Below, one piece after another: positions 25,401-33,520 of a DNA stretch of 64,000 nt. A model generated the notes under the pieces. It searched no databases. It saw only the letters and a program-made list of their open reading frames with translations, and had not been told where the DNA came from. Made by a program: the position numbers and the translations under genes. This DNA comes from an uncultured Coprococcus sp. GTDB taxonomy: Bacteria; Bacillota; Clostridia; Lachnospirales; Lachnospiraceae. Each line of letters begins with the position of its first letter. Positions within the stretch are counted from its first letter, which is position 1. The stretch spans positions 1-64,000 of the forward strand of contig CANRQE010000004.1 of NCBI GenBank assembly GCA_947632705.1, read 5' to 3'.

Positions 25401-27308
25401 CGCGGTATTTACTTAAAGCAGAAACAGATTGTTGTATTTGAAGAACTGCATGAGGAGGACTACCTGCTTGCAGTTCACGCGGACATTCATGATGATGACC
25501 AGACCATTGACATCCTTCCGATCAGAGGAGATCTGGAATTTACAAAGTTAAATTCCGAGAAAAAACCGGTTGCAGACGTTATGTTTTCGATCACAAGAAA
25601 GAGTACGGGTGAGAGCCATATTGTCTGGACAGATGAAAAGGGATATTACAGCACAGAAGCTTCCTATATCAAACATTCTAAGGGTACCAACAGTGATAAA
25701 CCGGGTGCCGGAGTCTGGTTTGGAGATGATAAGGCTGACGATACCAAAGGTGCATTACCGTATGATACCTATGTGATCAGGGAGCTCCGCTGCGAAGCCA
25801 ATAAAAATACCTATAAGACGGCAGCTCCGGTAGAGGTCGTCATAAACGAAAATGAGGTGGTAGCGGCGGCCGGAACGATCATTGATGAGAAGTTTCCCGA
25901 AATCCATACAACGGCAAGGGATTCCGTGACAAATCATCAGACATCTTCTGCTGTTGTGGAGGAAGTCACACTGATTGATACCGTTATCATGACAGGACTG
26001 GATCCCGGACATACTTATACACTTTCCACTGTTGTGATGGATAAGGAGACCAAAGAGATGCTCGTGGCAGCATCCGGGGATGTTACGGCAGAAACCACTT
26101 TTACAGCGGAACGGGATTCGGCATCCATTGATATTCCGGTTACATTTTCTTCAGCCGGGCTGGAAGGGAAAGACGTTGTATTTTTTGAGGTATTAACGGA
26201 TTCCGCATATCCGGGTGAAACAGTTTCCAGACATGAGGATATCAATGATAAGGACCAGACCATTCACTTTGTGAGTATTCAAACAGAGGCAACGGATGAT
26301 GAAGGGGAAAAGACCATCTGCGCCGGAAAAGACATTACTCTTGTTGATACTGTTTTTTATACGGGTCTGACAGTAGGAGAGACATACACAGTTTCCGGTA
26401 TTCTGATGGATAAGGAAACAGGAAAACCATATCTGTCCGATGGAAAACAGGTAACAGCACAGACGGCGTTCATACCTGAGACGGAAAGCGGAAGCATAGA
26501 GGTTCAATATACATTTTCCGGCATAGGCTTAGGAGAAAAACAGCTCGTGGTATTTGAAGAATTGTCATATAAGGATTATTCTCTGGCAAAGCATGAAGAT
26601 ATCAATGATGAAGGACAAACGATACAGGTATATCCGACACATACTGTAATCAGTAAAAAGGATGCAGCAACAGGAGAAGAATTACCGGGAGCGGTTCTGT
26701 CAATATATGATGGCGGCGGAAATCTGGTTGAGTCCTGGATATCCGGTACATCTCCACATGAGATCGTGGATCTGCCGGTGGGAAGCTACAGACTGGTGGA
26801 AGAAGCGTCTCCGCTCGGATATCTGATGAGTGAAGAAGTGATTTTTGATATTACGGATGATGGAAATCCGATCCGGGTAGAAATGTATGACGATTGTACC
26901 ATCCTGTCTGTTTTAAAATGTGATTATAAAACAGGGAAGCCTTTGTCCGGCGCGGAGTTTACGCTGTATGAGGCAGCAACCGGGGAGACCGTGATGTCCG
27001 TTTCAACGAATGAAGACGGAATTGCAGAATTTTTAAAGGTGAAACCGGGAGATTATTTTATACGAGAGACTTTGTTTCCGGAAGGATATACGGTCTCGCC
27101 TGAAAATCTTCAAAACTGCATATATGTGACAGTAGAGGCGAATCAGTATACAAATCCGGAAATCATTACCATCAGTAATATCACGGATGAACCTGATGAA
27201 CCGCCTACAGGTGATAGGTTCTCGATGGGACTGCTCTCGATGATTCTTGTTATTTCAATTCTGATTGTTCTTTTGATTCTGCTGCGATTACGCAGATACG
27301 TGAAATAA
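22452..27308 (+). CDS. Giant surface adhesin: thioester-like domain, Cna-B/SpaA and VaFE repeats, sortase signal
   Basis: A 1618-residue cell-wall protein. Residues 1-39 are a signal peptide (likely cut after VYA). Cys116 (VYCGDH) and Gln173 (KTQLALDYF) match the pairing of thioester adhesion domains, which bind host surfaces covalently. Cna-B/SpaA-type domains follow near 390-470 and 500-612, each ending in a GYYRIQEAKAPKGYA-like E-box that marks intramolecular isopeptide bonds. Two near-copy blocks of 372 residues (653-1024 and 1025-1396) each hold one SpaA-like and two VaFE domains. Two more Cna-B domains (about 1397-1485, 1487-1575) precede PPTGD (1584-1588), a hydrophobic helix and RLRRYVK, a sortase signal. 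I see no sortase gene nearby. GGAAGGG precedes the start. Confidence 0.9.
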   Translation: MRGKTKRNKIRIWAAVVMILILLFGESNPGVSSGRVYAQINSQGREETVSDMIGLPPERVATETDAKQSMEIYNKIQQKGITGFSVDQVYDMRSIYYGNGGLTHAYSLNQNIQVYCGDHQKEAASSAGTPVQVSDAENSDLSARQKTDIRKVLYYSHTYSGFSGEDDRIVKTQLALDYFKNGNFHSYANDYIQYIKQAAPALSVNEALLYVTGTDAETVTSGTDTKTNIDAAVTTATPSGERLKQTKLLTIQAADGNSVSVTVPEGVTLWLYSYHASAGKTSYYESGGIKNYDKKITEGQKVILNARDQFLLTASIEQEGHSAFSKAYANQYGCNIMQCYHDDIHQTWYYTGEPERYSISIDIDWGKAETASLSLKKGSSNVSVSSGTAYSLEGAVYDIYHVSRKTDSEWGNTGVRVGRFITNANGTGVVQTEFCKTDQGYHITASPLKGYLKNLPFGYYRIQEAKAPKGYALDKTCKMVDLSDGGTDGKADVVLTDYPVSARADIVLYKRDMETGENVQGKAGLSNAEFTIRYYGDYYDDISALPEKPDRTWVLKTDETGYCALTEKYLLAEQSDTLFYDQDMAAIPLGTLTIEETKAPEGYTLTEAVYRSISENMDAEDFYGIYMTQIVSDGETVRIEGGTEYEIRDEIIRGDLEFDKYDAETKQPLANVKFSITSKTTGESHIVWTDENGHYSTSAAYMPHTKNTNSDVPGSGVWFGNETPDDTKGALPYDTYTISELRCDANFEVYKTAEPVEVVISEDNVIVSGGAVANENFPEIRTTAKDAVTNDHTSSAAATVTLVDTVAMNGLDVGHEYVLTTTVMDKSTGKKLAVADGIPTKDTPFIAEAKDMSLDVSVTFSSAGLAGKDVVFFETLTDAAYPGEVIARHENINDTDQTIHFVKIGTKASGKEGEKEMYSKETITLVDAVSFQGLTKGKTYTVSGVLMDKETGKEFLSGGKPVTGSTTFVADRTAGTIEVIFTFRGIYLKQKQIVVFEELHEEDYLLAVHADIHDDDQTIDILPIRGDLEFTKLNSEKKPVADVMFSITRKSTGESHIVWTDEKGYYSTEASYIKHSKGTNSDKPGAGVWFGDDKADDTKGALPYDTYVIRELRCEANKNTYKTAAPVEVVINENEVVAAAGTIIDEKFPEIHTTARDSVTNHQTSSAVVEEVTLIDTVIMTGLDPGHTYTLSTVVMDKETKEMLVAASGDVTAETTFTAERDSASIDIPVTFSSAGLEGKDVVFFEVLTDSAYPGETVSRHEDINDKDQTIHFVSIQTEATDDEGEKTICAGKDITLVDTVFYTGLTVGETYTVSGILMDKETGKPYLSDGKQVTAQTAFIPETESGSIEVQYTFSGIGLGEKQLVVFEELSYKDYSLAKHEDINDEGQTIQVYPTHTVISKKDAATGEELPGAVLSIYDGGGNLVESWISGTSPHEIVDLPVGSYRLVEEASPLGYLMSEEVIFDITDDGNPIRVEMYDDCTILSVLKCDYKTGKPLSGAEFTLYEAATGETVMSVSTNEDGIAEFLKVKPGDYFIRETLFPEGYTVSPENLQNCIYVTVEANQYTNPEIITISNITDEPDEPPTGDRFSMGLLSMILVISILIVLLILLRLRRYVK
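24408..26639 (+). repeat. Tandem 1116-bp duplication inside the adhesin gene
   Basis: Bases 24408-25523 and 25524-26639 encode two 372-residue blocks that both begin RGDLEF and share segments such as TGESHIVWTDE, DDTKGALPYDTY, FSSAGL, KDVVFFE and DQTI. They have diverged at many positions, so the duplication is not recent. Confidence 0.85.
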
Positions 27309-27332
27309 TCTGTTTTTTTCAAAGGATGTATT

Positions 27333-27482
27333 ATGTGTTTTAGTTTTATTTTTCTTTATGAAGCGGCTTTCGATATTGTCAGGCTCATTTTTCTGATATC
27401 TTTGTCAGTCGTCGTTATATTTATGTTGACGACAGTCTTTATATTCTGTATTTATCGATATATGAAACAGCATTTACAATAA
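27333..27482 (+). CDS. Small membrane peptide (49 residues)
   Basis: An open frame from ATG 27333 to TAA 27480-27482, preceded by AAAGGAT six bases upstream. Residues 12-41 are almost all hydrophobic (IVRLIFLISLSVVVIFMLTT and on) and the end is basic (YRYMKQ). It lies 24 bases behind the adhesin gene with no terminator between. I do not recognise a family. It could be a small partner of the surface protein or spurious. Confidence 0.4.
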   Translation: MCFSFIFLYEAAFDIVRLIFLISLSVVVIFMLTTVFIFCIYRYMKQHLQ

Positions 27483-27563
27483 CAGTGGATTTATAACAAT
27501 GCGTCATCGGAAACAGATAAAAAATTCTGTTTTGCGAATACTAAAACCGTACAGTGTTTGTTC

Positions 27564-27592
27564 TTGACCTTTTAAAATATAAGTGCTACCAT
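27564..27592 (+). promoter_or_regulatory. Promoter for ptb-buk
   Basis: TTGACC (27564-27569), 17 bases, TACCAT (27587-27592). The gap 27483-27563 holds no other clear signal. Confidence 0.6.
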
Positions 27593-27636
27593 ACACATGA
27601 GTCAATTTTAAAATTATTATAGAGAGGTGCAGACAA

Positions 27637-28566
27637 ATGAGTAAGAGTTTTGATGATTTATTGGCAAAAGTATCACAGTGCAGCCGAAAGACCGTTTCTG
27701 TTGCCTGTGCACAGGATCAGCCGGTGTTAGAGGCAGTGAAAGCCGCTAAGGAAAAGGGAATTGCAGATGCTATTTTAGTAGGAGATGAAGCAAAAATCAG
27801 AGAAATTGCCTCTAAAATTGATATGAATCTTGCCGACTATGAGATTATCAACGAGCCGGACAGTTTTCAGGCTGCTTTAAAGGCTGTTGAACTTGTACAT
27901 AATAAGAAAGCGGACATGTATATGAAGGGAATCATTGATACAAAGGGATTCCTGAAGAGTGTTCTGGATAAAGAGGTTGGACTTAGAAGCGGTAATCCGC
28001 TTTCTCATGTGGCAGTCTTTGAAGTGCCGGGGAAAGATAATCTTTTATTTTTGACAGATGTTGCATTTATGACATATCCGACATTAGAAGATAAAAAGGC
28101 GATTATTGAAAACACGGTTGCCGTAGCCCACGCCTGTGGTATTGAATGTCCGAAGGTTGCGCCGGTAGCGGCTGTGGAAGTAGTCAATCCAAAGATGCCT
28201 GCAACAGTAGAAGCGGCTGAACTGACTGCCATGAATGAAAGAGGAGAAATCACCGGATGTATTGTTGACGGTCCTTTGTCACTGGATCTTGCCATCGATG
28301 CAGAGGCGGCCAAACATAAAGGTGCAGAGGGAAGAAAGATCGTCGGAGACGCCGATATCATTTTATTTCCGGATATTCATGCAGGCAATCTGGTTTATAA
28401 ATGTCTTACTCATACGACGAGCAGCAAAAACGGATGTATTCTGACCGGAACCAAGGCACCGGTTATTCTGACATCCAGATCAGACAGCTTTGAAGTAAAA
28501 ATGAATTCCATCGCATTAGGTGCAGTTGTAGCAGAGGCTTTGAGCAAAATGGAAGAACAGAAATAA
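27637..28566 (+). CDS. ptb: Phosphate butyryltransferase
   Basis: A 309-residue acyltransferase of the phosphate acetyl/butyryltransferase fold that converts butyryl-CoA and phosphate to butyryl-phosphate. Typical segments are [53 protein letters not shown] and [21 protein letters not shown] precedes the ATG. It is followed 20 bases later by buk, the partner kinase, which favours butyrate over acetate as the substrate. The pair makes ATP at the end of butyrate fermentation. Branched-chain acyl-CoA substrates remain possible. Confidence 0.93.
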   Translation: MSKSFDDLLAKVSQCSRKTVSVACAQDQPVLEAVKAAKEKGIADAILVGDEAKIREIASKIDMNLADYEIINEPDSFQAALKAVELVHNKKADMYMKGIIDTKGFLKSVLDKEVGLRSGNPLSHVAVFEVPGKDNLLFLTDVAFMTYPTLEDKKAIIENTVAVAHACGIECPKVAPVAAVEVVNPKMPATVEAAELTAMNERGEITGCIVDGPLSLDLAIDAEAAKHKGAEGRKIVGDADIILFPDIHAGNLVYKCLTHTTSSKNGCILTGTKAPVILTSRSDSFEVKMNSIALGAVVAEALSKMEEQK

Positions 28567-28586
28567 GAAAAGGAGATCGTGAGAAC

Positions 28587-29654
28587 ATGGCATACAAAAT
28601 ACTGATTATTAATCCGGGTTCCACTTCAACAAAGATTGGCGTATTTGAAGATGAGACTCTGGTTTTTGAAGAGACACTCAGACATACAACAGAGGAATTG
28701 GCAGGCTTTAATCTGATCGTTGAGCAGAAGGATTTCAGAAAGAAAGTGATTCTGGATATTCTGGCAGCAAGAAATTTTGATATCAGACAGTTAAATGTAT
28801 GTGTCGGACGGGGCGGTATGTTAAAACCGATACCGGGCGGAACGTATCCTGTGACGGATGATCTGCTGGAGGATTTGAAGATTGGCAGACAGGGACAGCA
28901 TGCATCAAATCTCGGTGGTATTCTTGCAAGAGAAATCGGAGATGAATTGGGAATTCCTTCTTATATTGTAGATCCGGTTGTAGTTGATGAATTGATGCCG
29001 TCTTCCAGATTGTCAGGCGTTCCGGAGCTTCCGAGAAGAAGCGTTTTCCATGCTCTGAACCAGAAAGCGGTAGCAAAAAGATATGCAAAGGAAATCGGGA
29101 AAAAATATGAAGATCTGAATCTCATTGTAGTGCATATGGGCGGCGGTGTATCTGTCGGGGCCCATAGAGCAGGAAGAATTGTGGATGTGAATAATGCACT
29201 GGACGGAGAAGGCGCTTTTTCACCGGAAAGAGCAGGCGGAGTACCTTCAGGAGATCTTGTCAAAATGTGTTTTTCAGGTAGATATACACAGCAGGAGGTT
29301 ATGAAAAAGCTTGTAGGAAACGGCGGATTTAATGCTTATATCGGAAGCAATGATGCGAGAGATCTGGAAAAAATGGTAATGGACGGCGACGAAAATGCCA
29401 AATTGGTTCAGGATGCGTTTTATCAGCAGGTTGCAAAGGATATCGGAGCAATGTCTACCGTATTATGCGGGAAAGTAGATCAGATCATTCTGACAGGCGG
29501 TATTGCATATTCCAAGCATACATGCAGCGAGCTTGAAAAGAGGGCAGGATTTATTGCCGGGTTTACGGTTTATCCGGGTGAGGATGAGCTGCTTGCTTTA
29601 GCACAGGGTGCTTTAAGAGTGATGAATGGTGAAGAAAAACCAATGACGTATTAA
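28587..29654 (+). CDS. buk: Butyrate kinase
   Basis: A 355-residue enzyme of the acetokinase family (ASKHA fold) that transfers phosphate from butyryl-phosphate to ADP. The N-terminal [15 protein letters not shown] phosphate loop, [18 protein letters not shown] and [10 protein letters not shown] are diagnostic of Buk rather than AckA, and the length fits. AAAGGAGATCG precedes the ATG. The operon with ptb marks the organism as a butyrate-kinase-type producer. Confidence 0.95.
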   Translation: MAYKILIINPGSTSTKIGVFEDETLVFEETLRHTTEELAGFNLIVEQKDFRKKVILDILAARNFDIRQLNVCVGRGGMLKPIPGGTYPVTDDLLEDLKIGRQGQHASNLGGILAREIGDELGIPSYIVDPVVVDELMPSSRLSGVPELPRRSVFHALNQKAVAKRYAKEIGKKYEDLNLIVVHMGGGVSVGAHRAGRIVDVNNALDGEGAFSPERAGGVPSGDLVKMCFSGRYTQQEVMKKLVGNGGFNAYIGSNDARDLEKMVMDGDENAKLVQDAFYQQVAKDIGAMSTVLCGKVDQIILTGGIAYSKHTCSELEKRAGFIAGFTVYPGEDELLALAQGALRVMNGEEKPMTY

Positions 29655-29676
29655 TTTTTATGTTCCATATATTGCC

Positions 29677-29706
29677 TGAATACCCATTCCGTATCTGCAA
29701 ATAATA
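29677..29706 (+). promoter_or_regulatory. Possible sigma-G promoter for the spore protein gene
   Basis: TGAATA (29677-29682), a 17-base gap and AATAATA (29700-29706) resemble the forespore sigma-G pattern (about GAATA, 17-18 bases, CATAATA). The position, 45 bases before the start, fits. Confidence 0.5.
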
Positions 29707-29751
29707 GGAATAAGACAAACGTCTTAATAATATTGTATGGAGGATATGGAA

Positions 29752-29967
29752 ATGTCAAGTTCTAATTCAACAGGAACAAGCAAGATGAGTGTTCCAGAGG
29801 CAAAAGATGCCATGAATAGATTCAAGATGGAAGTTGCCAAGGAAATCGGTGTAAACCTGAAAGACGGTTACAATGGTGACTTAACATCAGCTCAAACTGG
29901 TTCCATCGGCGGCGAGATGGTTCGTCAGATGATCAAGAGACAGGAAGAGCAGATGTCTGGTAGATAG
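29752..29967 (+). CDS. Alpha/beta-type small acid-soluble spore protein
   Basis: A 71-residue protein that coats and protects DNA in spores. The family signatures are visible: FKMEVAKEIGVNL, which contains the germination-protease cleavage region, then GYNGDLTSAQTGSIGG and MVRQMIKR. I chose the ATG at 29752 because GGAGG at 29739-29743 lies eight bases upstream; an ATG at 29737 falls inside that site. The Ser/Asn-rich N-terminus is typical. It shows that the organism forms endospores. A terminator follows. Confidence 0.93.
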   Translation: MSSSNSTGTSKMSVPEAKDAMNRFKMEVAKEIGVNLKDGYNGDLTSAQTGSIGGEMVRQMIKRQEEQMSGR

Positions 29968-30037
29968 AATCAATGAAGCCGGATAAAAGTATAGAATCTG
30001 TTTTCTGCGGATTTTATTCGATTCATTGGCATAATGC

Positions 30038-30073
30038 AAAGAGCTATTGCAGGATTTGTAATAGCTCTTTTTC
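30038..30073 (+). terminator. Terminator after the spore protein gene
   Basis: Stem AAAGAGCTATT / AATAGCTCTTT with an 11-base loop and a T run. Confidence 0.85.
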
Positions 30074-30083
30074 TGTTTTATAC

Positions 30084-30113
30084 TAGACATACATAACTTT
30101 CATGTGTTATAAT
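30084..30113 (+). promoter_or_regulatory. Promoter for tig-clpP-clpX
   Basis: TAGACA (30084-30089), 18 bases, consensus TATAAT (30108-30113), with a leader of about 90 bases before tig. I see no CIRCE or CtsR-like operator in it. Confidence 0.6.
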
Positions 30114-30210
30114 CGATTGATTGATGCGGGTAAAGACCGTAAAATAATACGATTCAGAGAAGGAATACAACAATAATACCATTTCATTATATTGAAGGAG
30201 GAAATCAAAA

Positions 30211-31500
30211 ATGAGTTTAACAGTAGAAAAACTGGAGCATAGTATGGCGAAGCTTACCATTCAGGTACCGGCAGAAGAATTTGATAAGGCGATTACGGCT
30301 GTCTACAATAAGCAGAAGAACAAATTCAATGTACCGGGGTTCCGGAAAGGCAAGGTTCCTCAGACATTTATCGAGAAAATGTATGGTCCGGAGGTTTTCT
30401 ATGAGGATGCTGCAAATAACCTGATTAATGAATACTATCCAAAAGAGGCAGCGAATGTTGAGGATATAGAAATTGTATCCAGACCATCGATTGATGTAGC
30501 CCAGATTGAGAAGGGAAAAGATTTTATATTTACAGCTGAGGTTGCTGTTAAACCGGAAGTTACATTAGGAGAATATAAGGGAATTGAGGTTGAAGCAGTT
30601 CCGGTAGAGGTAACGGATGATGAAGTTATGGCCGAGCTGCTAAAGGTGCAGAAAGAAAACTCGAGATTTATACCTGTAACGGACAGAGCCGCACAGATGG
30701 AGGATGAAGTGACACTTGATTTTGAGGGCTTTGTAGATGGCGTGCCGTTTGAGGGCGGCAAAGGAGAGAATTATAAGCTTGTGCTGGGGTCCCATACCTT
30801 TATTGACACGTTCGAAGACCAGCTTGTAGGAAAAAATATTGACGAGGAAGTGGAGGTAAACGTTACTTTCCCTGAGGAGTATCAGGCTGAGGAGCTTGCA
30901 GGCAAGCCTGCTTTGTTTAAATGTGTGATCAAGGAGATCAAGGAAGTAGAACTGCCGGAGTTAGATGACGAATTTGCAGCTGAGGTTTCTGATTTTGAAA
31001 CCATGGATGAGTATAAAGAGGATGTGAAGCAGCTGACTCTTGCAAAGAAGCGGAAAGAGGCAGAGAATGCGAAAGAGGAGAAGGTAATCGATAAGATTAT
31101 TGAGAATGCGGCCATGGATGTTGCAGATGCTATGGTTCAGGATATGCAGGAGCGTATGAAGGATGATTTTGCCCAGAGTATGCAGAGACAGGGAATTCAT
31201 TTTGACCAGTATTTACAGATCTGCAATGTTACAGAAGAAGCTTTTCTGGAAAGAATTAAGCCGGATGCAGAAAAAAGAATTAAAACCCGTCTGGTATTAG
31301 AAGCTGTTGCAGATGCTGAGAAGATTGAAGTTTCAGATGAGGAAGTAGAAGAAGAGCTTCAGAATATGGCAGACCAGTATCAGATGAAGATCGACGATAT
31401 CAAAGAATTTCTCGGAGATAAAGAAAAGGACAGTATACGAAAAGATCTTGCTGTTAAGAAGGCCATTACTTTTGTAACAGACAATGCGAAGGAAGTTTAA
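30211..31500 (+). CDS. tig: Trigger factor
   Basis: A 429-residue ribosome-bound chaperone. The N-terminal ribosome-binding domain has the signature VPGFRKGKVP (about residues 43-52). The FKBP-type prolyl isomerase domain spans roughly 150-245 (EDEVTLDFEGFVDGVPFEGG), and the C-terminal helical chaperone arms follow. GGAGGAAATC precedes the ATG. It lies just upstream of clpP-clpX, the usual order in Firmicutes, coupling folding of nascent chains with proteolysis. Confidence 0.97.
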   Translation: MSLTVEKLEHSMAKLTIQVPAEEFDKAITAVYNKQKNKFNVPGFRKGKVPQTFIEKMYGPEVFYEDAANNLINEYYPKEAANVEDIEIVSRPSIDVAQIEKGKDFIFTAEVAVKPEVTLGEYKGIEVEAVPVEVTDDEVMAELLKVQKENSRFIPVTDRAAQMEDEVTLDFEGFVDGVPFEGGKGENYKLVLGSHTFIDTFEDQLVGKNIDEEVEVNVTFPEEYQAEELAGKPALFKCVIKEIKEVELPELDDEFAAEVSDFETMDEYKEDVKQLTLAKKRKEAENAKEEKVIDKIIENAAMDVADAMVQDMQERMKDDFAQSMQRQGIHFDQYLQICNVTEEAFLERIKPDAEKRIKTRLVLEAVADAEKIEVSDEEVEEELQNMADQYQMKIDDIKEFLGDKEKDSIRKDLAVKKAITFVTDNAKEV

Positions 31501-31537
31501 AACCCGGATATATGAACGATTTATGGAGGTGTAGAAT

Positions 31538-32119
31538 ATGAGCTTGGTACCTTATGTCATTGAACAGACCAGCCGTGGCGAACGTTCTTATGATATTTAT
31601 TCAAGATTATTAAAAGACAGAATTATTTTCTTAGGGGAAGAAGTGAATGATGTTTCTGCAAGTGTTGTAATAGCACAGCTCCTGTTTCTGGAGTCAGAGG
31701 ACCCGTCTAAGGATATATCTTTATATATTAACAGCCCGGGTGGTTCTGTAACGGCGGGAATGGGCATATATGATACAATGCAGTATATAAAATGTGATGT
31801 ATCTACCATCTGCTGTGGGATGGCAGCCAGTATGGGCGCCTTTTTGTTAGCAGGAGGCGCAAAGGGCAAGCGCTTTGCCCTGCCTAATTCTGAAATTATG
31901 ATTCATCAGCCGTCAGGAGGTTCTCAGGGGCAGGCCACAGAAATTGAAATTGCAGCGAAGCATATTATCAGAACAAAGGAGAAATTAAACAAAATCTTAA
32001 GTGAAAATACCGGGAAACCATATGATATCATTGCAGCAGATACAGACCGGGATAACTGGATGACTGCAGAAGAAGCCAAAGAGTATGGTTTAATTGACAG
32101 CGTGATAGCGAATAGATAG
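31538..32119 (+). CDS. clpP: ATP-dependent Clp protease proteolytic subunit
   Basis: A 193-residue serine protease that forms the double heptameric chamber. The catalytic triad is complete: Ser98 (CCGMAASMG), His123 (MIHQPSGG) and Asp172 (TDRDNWM). Length and N-terminal propeptide-like start ([20 protein letters not shown]) are standard. TGGAGGTG precedes the ATG. clpX follows after 17 bases. Confidence 0.98.
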   Translation: MSLVPYVIEQTSRGERSYDIYSRLLKDRIIFLGEEVNDVSASVVIAQLLFLESEDPSKDISLYINSPGGSVTAGMGIYDTMQYIKCDVSTICCGMAASMGAFLLAGGAKGKRFALPNSEIMIHQPSGGSQGQATEIEIAAKHIIRTKEKLNKILSENTGKPYDIIAADTDRDNWMTAEEAKEYGLIDSVIANR

Positions 32120-32136
32120 TTTAAAGAGGTAGTATA

Positions 32137-33429
32137 ATGGCAAATCGTAGCGACGATAGAAAACAACTCAGGTGCTCATTTTGTAATAAGTCTCAGGATC
32201 AGGTCAGAAAACTGATTGCAGGACCGAATGCTTATATTTGCGATGAATGTATTGATATTTGTGCTGAAATTATCAGTGAAGAGCTGGAGGATGCTCCGTT
32301 AGACAGCGATATCAATCTGTTAAAGCCAAAAGAAATCAAGGAGTTTCTGGATGAGTATGTGATTGGACAGGAAGAGGCAAAGAAAGTGTTGTCTGTTGCG
32401 GTGTACAATCATTACAAAAGGATACTGGCAGAAAAGGATTTTGAAGTGGAACTTCAAAAAAGCAATATTCTGATGGTGGGACCGACCGGTTCAGGAAAGA
32501 CCTATCTGGCTCAGACACTTGCAAAGCTGTTAAATGTACCGTTTGCGATCGCAGATGCAACTGCACTTACAGAGGCAGGTTATGTGGGCGAAGATGTAGA
32601 AAATATTCTTTTAAAGCTGATTCAGGCTGCGGATTATGATGTAGAACGTGCGGAGCATGGTATAATTTATATTGACGAAATCGATAAGATTACAAAGAAA
32701 AGCGAGAATGTTTCAATCACCCGGGATGTATCCGGTGAGGGGGTACAACAAGCTTTATTAAAGATTATTGAGGGCACGGTTGCATCTGTTCCTCCGCAGG
32801 GAGGCAGAAAACATCCACATCAGGAATTTATACAGATTGATACCACGAATATTTTATTTATTTGCGGCGGTGCATTTGAGGGACTGGAAAAAATAATTGA
32901 AAACCGCGTCGGAAAGAAAGCGATTGGTTTTAATGCAGAAATACTGAATCAATCCGAACAGGATATCGGAGCTTTACTGAAACAGGTTATGCCGCAGGAT
33001 TTTGTCAAATATGGACTGATTCCTGAATTTGTCGGACGTGTTCCGGTAGCGGTGACTCTGGATTTATTGGATGAGGAAGCTCTGGTTCGTATCCTGACAG
33101 AGCCGAAAAGTGCAATCTATAAGCAATATCGAAAGCTGTTCGAGTTAGACGGTGTAGAATTGGAATTTGAAAAAGAGGCGTTAAAAGAGATTGCAAAAGA
33201 GGCCATGGAAAGGAAAACCGGTGCCAGAGGACTTCGTTCCATTATAGAAAAAGCAACCCTGAATCTCATGTATGAAATCCCTTCCACAGAGAATGTTGTG
33301 AAATGTGTCATTACAAAAGAGGTTATTACAGAAGGGGCGGCGCCGATTCTTACTTACTCTGATGAACCGGTCAATAAGAAACAGGTCAAGAAAAAGCGTA
33401 CCAGTAAAAGTGACGGGGAGATCGCTTAA
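32137..33429 (+). CDS. clpX: Clp protease ATP-binding subunit ClpX
   Basis: A 430-residue AAA+ unfoldase that feeds ClpP. The N-terminal C4 zinc domain ([15 protein letters not shown]) recruits substrates. Walker A is [10 protein letters not shown], Walker B and neighbours [10 protein letters not shown], and the sensor-2 region is [12 protein letters not shown]. The ClpP-docking loop is in the RAPHKH-type position after residue 260 (IGFNAE region). It is the last gene of the tig-clpP-clpX unit. Confidence 0.98.
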   Translation: MANRSDDRKQLRCSFCNKSQDQVRKLIAGPNAYICDECIDICAEIISEELEDAPLDSDINLLKPKEIKEFLDEYVIGQEEAKKVLSVAVYNHYKRILAEKDFEVELQKSNILMVGPTGSGKTYLAQTLAKLLNVPFAIADATALTEAGYVGEDVENILLKLIQAADYDVERAEHGIIYIDEIDKITKKSENVSITRDVSGEGVQQALLKIIEGTVASVPPQGGRKHPHQEFIQIDTTNILFICGGAFEGLEKIIENRVGKKAIGFNAEILNQSEQDIGALLKQVMPQDFVKYGLIPEFVGRVPVAVTLDLLDEEALVRILTEPKSAIYKQYRKLFELDGVELEFEKEALKEIAKEAMERKTGARGLRSIIEKATLNLMYEIPSTENVVKCVITKEVITEGAAPILTYSDEPVNKKQVKKKRTSKSDGEIA

Positions 33430-33437
33430 CTCAAAAG

Positions 33438-33463
33438 TCGGGATGGAATCATCCCGATTTTTT
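33438..33463 (+). terminator. Terminator after clpX
   Basis: Stem TCGGGATG / CATCCCGA with a GAAT loop and six T. Confidence 0.93.
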
Positions 33464-33520
33464 GCAACATGACAGATGGCTGCTGCCATATAGATTATTT
33501 GGACAGGAGAAAAAGAAAAT

